A stretch of DNA of 64,000 bases from Vibrio splendidus (GTDB lineage: Bacteria; Pseudomonadota; Gammaproteobacteria; Enterobacterales; Vibrionaceae): positions 3,472,001 to 3,536,000 of the forward strand of contig NZ_AP025508.1 of NCBI RefSeq assembly GCF_024347615.1. The letters are read 5' to 3'. The position numbers were made by a program, and so were the translations under genes. The notes below the pieces were generated by a model, which was not told the DNA's origin, did no database searches, and saw nothing but the letters and a program-made list of their open reading frames with translations. This document shows, piece by piece, positions 59,897-64,000 of the stretch. Numbering within the stretch: position 1 is the stretch's first letter; the number at the start of each line of letters is the position of its first letter.

Positions 59897-60615
59897 CCCT
59901 CTTCATCCTCTGTTTTACGTTGTCGGATGTATAGGTATACGGTGTGCTTAGAGATGTTCAATCGCTCAGCAACACGGTTAATCGCGTCTTTAATATCGAA
60001 AATACCTTTGTCGTAAAGCTCCATCACGATTTGACGGTTCTTAGTATTGTTCGATACTGATTTGTCGGCATTGATTTCTTCAATGGTGCGTTCAACCGTC
60101 TGGTCGACAAGCTCTTCCACATCACTCGCAAAGTTTACTGATGATGCTGCTTCGTCCGCATCTTGCGTAGGCATGAAAGATTGCAGTACTTGTGAGAATG
60201 GCGCATCTAAGTTTACGTTAATACACAACAAACCAATCACTCGGTCTTCACCATTGCGGATAGCAACCGTGATCGACTTCATCAATACTCCGCCTTTAGC
60301 GCGAGTAAAGTATGAACGTGAGAAGTTACGCTTAGAACCTTCAATATCTTTCAGCATCTTCAATGCGAGATCGGTGATCGGCGAACCAACCTGACGACCT
60401 GTATTTTCGCCGTTGGCAATTTTAATCGCAGAAGTATTGAGGTCTTCTAAAGAGTGTAAAACGATTTCACAAAACGGACCGATAAGACTCGCAATACCGT
60501 CAACCACGGCCTCATAAGATCTTAGAATGATTTTATCGTGTTCACTGAATGGCATAACGTGGACTGATTCCATTTCAAGTAACACATCTGCATTGACTGT
60601 TTCTGTAGTAGTCAC
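59890..60615 (-). CDS. YheO-like PAS/HTH transcriptional regulator
   Basis: This 241-residue protein has an N-terminal YheO-like PAS domain (about residues 25-140, ending [15 protein letters not shown]) and a C-terminal HTH ([24 protein letters not shown]). The ligand and target are unknown. It lies between fkpA and tusD as yheO does in E. coli, so it is its likely orthologue. Overlap with tusD suggests cotranscription. Confidence 0.85.
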   Translation of the reverse strand: MTTTETVNADVLLEMESVHVMPFSEHDKIILRSYEAVVDGIASLIGPFCEIVLHSLEDLNTSAIKIANGENTGRQVGSPITDLALKMLKDIEGSKRNFSRSYFTRAKGGVLMKSITVAIRNGEDRVIGLLCINVNLDAPFSQVLQSFMPTQDADEAASSVNFASDVEELVDQTVERTIEEINADKSVSNNTKNRQIVMELYDKGIFDIKDAINRVAERLNISKHTVYLYIRQRKTEDEEGC

Positions 60616-60749
60616 TTATTCCTTACCTTCGTGTGAAAAATCAACAAATTTATGTAAGTTTATCAGAAAATTTTAATTGCACACCTAGCTAACATTGCAA
60701 CTAGTGATTTAGAACAAGTTTAAAAATCAAATACTCACCTTCAAATCAT

Positions 60750-60782
60750 AAAAAAAGCCTAACTCAGAGTTAGGCTTTTTAT
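60750..60782 (-). terminator. Terminator of fkpA
   Basis: AAAAAGCCTAACTC and GAGTTAGGCTTTTT form a perfect stem with A and T runs, about 40 bp after the fkpA stop on the minus strand. Confidence 0.92.
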
Positions 60783-60820
60783 TCAATCAACGTATTTTAG
60801 AATAAAACTTTTAGCTGATA

Positions 60821-61597
60821 TTACTGAGCAGGAGCCGCTTCAGCGTTATCAATGTTTAGTAGTTCAACTTCGAATACTAGCGTTGAGTTAGCAGGGATAG
60901 TCGGTGTGTCTTGCTCACCGTATGCTAGCTCTGGCGGGATAACGAACTTGTACTTAGAACCAACTTGCATCAGTTGTACGCCTTCAGTCCAACCTGGGAT
61001 TACGCGGTTTAGTGGGAATGTTGCTGGTTCGCCACGATCGTAAGAGCTGTCGAACTGAGTACCGTCTGTTAGCGTACCTTTGTAGTGTACTTGAACGGTA
61101 TCAGTGTCTTTTGGAGAAGCACCTTCACCAGCCGTCATTACTTGGTAAAGTAGACCAGATTCAGTTTGCTTAACGCCTTCAGTTTTAGCGAACTCAGCAC
61201 GGAAATCATCACCGGCTTTCTTCACTTCTGCAGATTTTTCTGCCGCTTGTGCTTGCATTGTTTCAGCAACACGCTTGTCTAGAGCTTCTAGAGCTGCACG
61301 AGTTTCTTCTTCGTTAAGTGCTGTTTTCTCTGCGAATACGTCTTCGATACCTTGAAGAACCATATCTTTGTCTAGGTTAATGCCTAGCTCGCTTGGCTTA
61401 TCAATGCTTGTGCTTAGGTAGTTCGCGAAAGATACACCGATTGCGTATGCCGCTTTGTCATCTTCTGTTTTAAAGTTTACTGCTGCAACTTTAGCTTCTT
61501 CTACCTGTGGAGCTTCTGCCTTTGGTTCTTCTTTCTGACAACCAACTGCTAGCATAACCGTTGCGGCAAGCAGTGATACTTTTAAAACTGATTTCAT
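60821..61597 (-). CDS. fkpA: FKBP-type peptidyl-prolyl isomerase FkpA (lipoprotein form)
   Basis: This protein of about 258 residues has a signal peptide ending [10 protein letters not shown], a lipobox with Cys20, whereas E. coli FkpA is soluble in the periplasm. The N-terminal dimerisation domain (about 45-145) is followed by the FKBP domain ([39 protein letters not shown]). It folds envelope proteins. ATG 61597 is chosen over one 12 bp upstream because it directly starts the signal peptide. Confidence 0.92.
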   Translation of the reverse strand: MKSVLKVSLLAATVMLAVGCQKEEPKAEAPQVEEAKVAAVNFKTEDDKAAYAIGVSFANYLSTSIDKPSELGINLDKDMVLQGIEDVFAEKTALNEEETRAALEALDKRVAETMQAQAAEKSAEVKKAGDDFRAEFAKTEGVKQTESGLLYQVMTAGEGASPKDTDTVQVHYKGTLTDGTQFDSSYDRGEPATFPLNRVIPGWTEGVQLMQVGSKYKFVIPPELAYGEQDTPTIPANSTLVFEVELLNIDNAEAAPAQ

Positions 61598-61728
61598 TGA
61601 ATTCTCCAATTAATGGCCAAGCCATTGGTTATTGTGCACAAATCTAATGATTAGATTGGTGTGAATACGTTAGTTATAACAATATACTAGTCATATGTCT
61701 TTCGACACAAACCGGATTATTAGATGTG

Positions 61729-62706
61729 ATGCGAATATTTTTCCACTCATTGCTATGTACGATTGTCATCACCTTGTTAAATGGTTGCTTTTTCTTTCAA
61801 GATGATGAGCAACGTTGGGAAATTGAACCCAATGGTGCCACCAGCTTTGCCCTAAGCAGAGATGGACGCTTCGCGCTGCTCTACTCTCAGCAAAAACAAC
61901 TGTTACTCTGGGACCTCGTCCAAGATAAAGAACTCGCTCAGCTCGGCCCACAAGATCAATCAGAAAACCAAGTATCGCGTATCCGCATCTCTGACAACGG
62001 CCGCTTTGCGATTACCGCCAGCCAGATGAATTTCGCCGTTTGGGACTTATCTTGGACTCAAGCTGAAGGGCTTTGGTCTATTTCCGATGGCTTAATTCGC
62101 GATGTCGACATATCCAGTAATGGTGAAAAAGTCTTACTTGGCCTGTCTAATGGCAAAGCTATCTATGTGGACTTAGTCACCGGACGCCGTCTTGAGTTCC
62201 TTGCTCACCGAGAAAAAGTTAATTCCGTCTCCCTCTCTTCTAATGGCCGCTACGCATTATCAGGCGGCAACGACTACAAAGCTTATCTTTGGGATACCGA
62301 ATCAGGCTTGGTGTTACGTACCTTCGAGCATGAACAAAGAGTAGTGCGAGTTGCACTACAACGGGATGGAGAATTGGCTTTTACTTCCGATGGCGGCAAC
62401 CAAGCGATGATCTGGAATTTGGAAACAGGTGAACCTCAAGCGCAATTGCAGAGCTGGTCTCGACAGCTGATATTCTCGAGTGCTCGCTTTTCTGACGACG
62501 GCAGTATGTTGGTGACGGGTACGCCATCAAGCCAAGTGAGTGTGTGGAATACTCAAGATGGAAAACGCATTTCTCGTCACGATGCCGAGCCATTAAAAGA
62601 TGCTCGCCCTCCCCGTGCGGTAGTGTATGATGCAGCCTTTGATGAAAAGAACCGTGTGATATCGGGCACCTCTGCGGGCATCGCCCAAGCTTGGAATGTG
62701 GATTAA
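61729..62706 (+). CDS. WD40-repeat lipoprotein
   Basis: This protein of about 325 residues starts MRIFFHSLLCTIVITLLNGC, a probable lipoprotein signal (Cys at about 20), then at least six WD40-like repeats (for example FALSRDGRFALLYSQQKQLLLWDL, SVSLSSNGRYALSGGNDYKAYLWD). It should form a beta-propeller attached to a membrane, a protein-interaction platform. A GTG one codon earlier is also possible. No clear Shine-Dalgarno sequence is seen. It is divergent from fkpA and 5 bp before slyX. Confidence 0.82.
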   Translation: MRIFFHSLLCTIVITLLNGCFFFQDDEQRWEIEPNGATSFALSRDGRFALLYSQQKQLLLWDLVQDKELAQLGPQDQSENQVSRIRISDNGRFAITASQMNFAVWDLSWTQAEGLWSISDGLIRDVDISSNGEKVLLGLSNGKAIYVDLVTGRRLEFLAHREKVNSVSLSSNGRYALSGGNDYKAYLWDTESGLVLRTFEHEQRVVRVALQRDGELAFTSDGGNQAMIWNLETGEPQAQLQSWSRQLIFSSARFSDDGSMLVTGTPSSQVSVWNTQDGKRISRHDAEPLKDARPPRAVVYDAAFDEKNRVISGTSAGIAQAWNVD

Positions 62707-62711
62707 GAACG

Positions 62712-62939
62712 ATGACAGAAAAGCGAATTGAACAACTAGAAAGCCGCGTGAATGACCTAGAATGTCAGTTGGCTTTCCAAGAACAAACCATTGAAGAACT
62801 CAATGAAGCGCTTAGCCAACAACAGATGTTGATCACGAGAATGCAAGATCAAATGAAGTTCGTGGTGGGTAAAGTGAAAAATATGGATGGCTCAAACCTC
62901 GCTGATGCATCAGAAGAGACGCCACCTCCACACTATTAA
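62712..62939 (+). CDS. slyX: SlyX-family coiled-coil protein
   Basis: This 75-residue protein (MTEKRIEQLESRVNDLECQL) is almost entirely coiled coil and ends ETPPPHY, the typical SlyX tail. The role is not well defined in E. coli. ATG 62712 is chosen over an in-frame ATG 21 bp upstream inside the WD40 gene because it gives the standard N-terminus. Confidence 0.92.
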   Translation: MTEKRIEQLESRVNDLECQLAFQEQTIEELNEALSQQQMLITRMQDQMKFVVGKVKNMDGSNLADASEETPPPHY

Positions 62940-62997
62940 GCGCCGTTCAAAATGACGAATTGATTCTAGTGACGTGTATCGCTAGAAATCTGCAAAC

Positions 62998-63036
62998 TAA
63001 AAGGGCGACAGATACTCATCTGCCGCCCTTTTGTTT
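62998..63036. terminator. Bidirectional terminator slyX / isoaspartyl peptidase
   Basis: AAAAGGGCG-A-CAGAT, an ACTC loop and ATCTG-C-CGCCCTTTT form a long stem with one internal mismatch, with A and T runs on the sides, between convergent genes. Confidence 0.9.
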
Positions 63037-63082
63037 ATTTCACCTGAGTGAATAAGCTAAAGCCAATTAAGCCAATACAATC

Positions 63083-64000
63083 TTAGTCATCGGCATAAAT
63101 CTTCACTTCCACGCAGCCGTTCGTATCAACACTCGCACGATACATCCCTGAACTGTTCATACCGAAGTGAATATCACCTTGGCCATCAATAGCAATCAAG
63201 CCACCTTCTCCGCCCATGGTTTTCAATTCACCTTGAATGATAGTTTCACAAGCCGTGTGCACATCTTCTTTGAGATAACGCATTCGTGCTGCTACATCAC
63301 TGGCAACCATTTTACGTAGAAAGAACTCGCCCATTCCTGTCGTTGATACGGCCACGTTGCCATTTTCAGCAACAGTGCCTGCACCGATGATTGGAGAATC
63401 TCCCACACGACCGTATTTTTTATTGGTTACGCCACCGGTACTGGTTGCTGCAGCTAAGTTACCGGCTTGGTCTAATGCGACAGCGCCAACCGTGCCGTAC
63501 TTTTTATCATCTGGGTATTTTTGAGCTTGTTGCTCATCGTATTTGGCTTCAGACAAAGCAAAGATACCTTTCTCTTTCATCGACTGAAGTTGGTCATAAC
63601 GACGCTCAGTAAAGAAGTAATCTTGCTCGGTGAAGATATACTCATGCTCAAACGCAAACCTCTCTGCGCCTTCACCAATCAACAGCACATGATCGCTTTT
63701 AAGCATCACATCACGCGCAAGCTCAATGGGGTTTTTGATATGGCGGACACCGGCAATAGCACCCGCATCCATTTCGCGACCGTGCATCACAGAAGCATCC
63801 ATCTCAACAAATTCATCATGAGTTAAAACAGAGCCTTTACCGGCATTAAAATGCGGGCTGTCTTCCATCACCTTGACTGACGCAACCACTGCATCCAACG
63901 CATCGCCACCCGATAGCAAAACTTGATAGCCAGCCAAAACCGACTTCTCCAAAGCCTCGGTAATACCCGTTTTTAATTCATCGCTCATTTGCTCTCGCAA
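63083..64000 (-). CDS. iaaA: Isoaspartyl peptidase / L-asparaginase (plant-type), N-terminus outside window
   Basis: About 305 residues are visible; the frame is open to the window edge. Comparison with E. coli IaaA suggests roughly 15-20 N-terminal residues (the IHGGAG motif) are missing. The autocleavage site with catalytic threonine is in KKYGTVGAVALD, and GGVTNKKYGRVGDSPIIGAGT completes the active site. It cleaves isoaspartyl dipeptides and asparagine after self-processing into alpha and beta chains. Confidence 0.93.
   Translation of the reverse strand: MREQMSDELKTGITEALEKSVLAGYQVLLSGGDALDAVVASVKVMEDSPHFNAGKGSVLTHDEFVEMDASVMHGREMDAGAIAGVRHIKNPIELARDVMLKSDHVLLIGEGAERFAFEHEYIFTEQDYFFTERRYDQLQSMKEKGIFALSEAKYDEQQAQKYPDDKKYGTVGAVALDQAGNLAAATSTGGVTNKKYGRVGDSPIIGAGTVAENGNVAVSTTGMGEFFLRKMVASDVAARMRYLKEDVHTACETIIQGELKTMGGEGGLIAIDGQGDIHFGMNSSGMYRASVDTNGCVEVKIYADD

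Overview
The window reads as chromosomal DNA of a gammaproteobacterium of the genus Vibrio, possibly near the Splendidus clade (inference from protein similarity remembered, not searched). Support comes from the moderate AT bias, the ytf gene cluster (pmbA-yjgA, mpl-fbp, ytfP-tamB-tamA-msrA, ytfK/ytfJ), a Zrg-type zinc uptake operon, VcgC/VcgE-like DUF2780 and TIGR03899 proteins, an OlsF-like bifunctional acyltransferase, and the gene order slyX / fkpA-yheO-tusDCB-rpsL-rpsG-fusA-tuf. No tRNA, rRNA, prophage, insertion sequence or CRISPR was seen. Two genes are cut by the window edges: pmbA on the left and an isoaspartyl peptidase on the right.

1-16 kb: housekeeping genes. yjgA/darP; the thiamine importer thiBPQ behind a TPP riboswitch; ubiX; mpl divergent from fbp; a DUF2799 lipoprotein; ytfP; the tamA-tamB translocation and assembly module; msrA; ytfK. 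16-21 kb: ytfJ, then a zinc operon (DUF2607, His-rich ZrgA, MacB/LolD-type ATPase, FtsX/MacB-type permease, DUF3299) behind a near-perfect Zur-like palindrome. Next come an unlisted 34-codon membrane ORF and a MITE-like Vibrio element. 21-30 kb: TIGR03899 gene; the sulfate assimilation operon cysD-cysN-(SLC13 permease)-cysC; a lipoprotein form of CpdB.

30-36 kb: a compact seven-gene operon of proteins with mostly unknown substrates (DedA, ATP-grasp ligase, DinB, TANGO2/NRDE, YHS, DoxX-like, OlsF-like acyltransferase). This is the best candidate in the window for an undescribed pathway, perhaps linking ornithine-type lipids, membrane phospholipid handling and thiol/heme/redox chemistry. It is followed by a Crp/Fnr regulator, an ElaA-like GNAT and a DMT permease. 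37.7-39.8 kb: OapA-like LysM protein, fklB, DUF2780 lipoprotein, then an intergenic region with two heptanucleotide tandem repeats.

40-59 kb (minus strand): the complete S10-spc-alpha ribosomal protein block (rpsJ to rplQ, with secY and rpoA), tuf, and the str operon (rpsL, rpsG, fusA). Promoters, leaders and terminators can be seen. A terminator plus promoter separates rpsQ from rplN, and mutually exclusive hairpins lie between rpsG and fusA. 59-64 kb: tusDCB sulfur relay, a YheO-like regulator, lipoprotein FkpA, a WD40 lipoprotein, slyX and the partial isoaspartyl peptidase.
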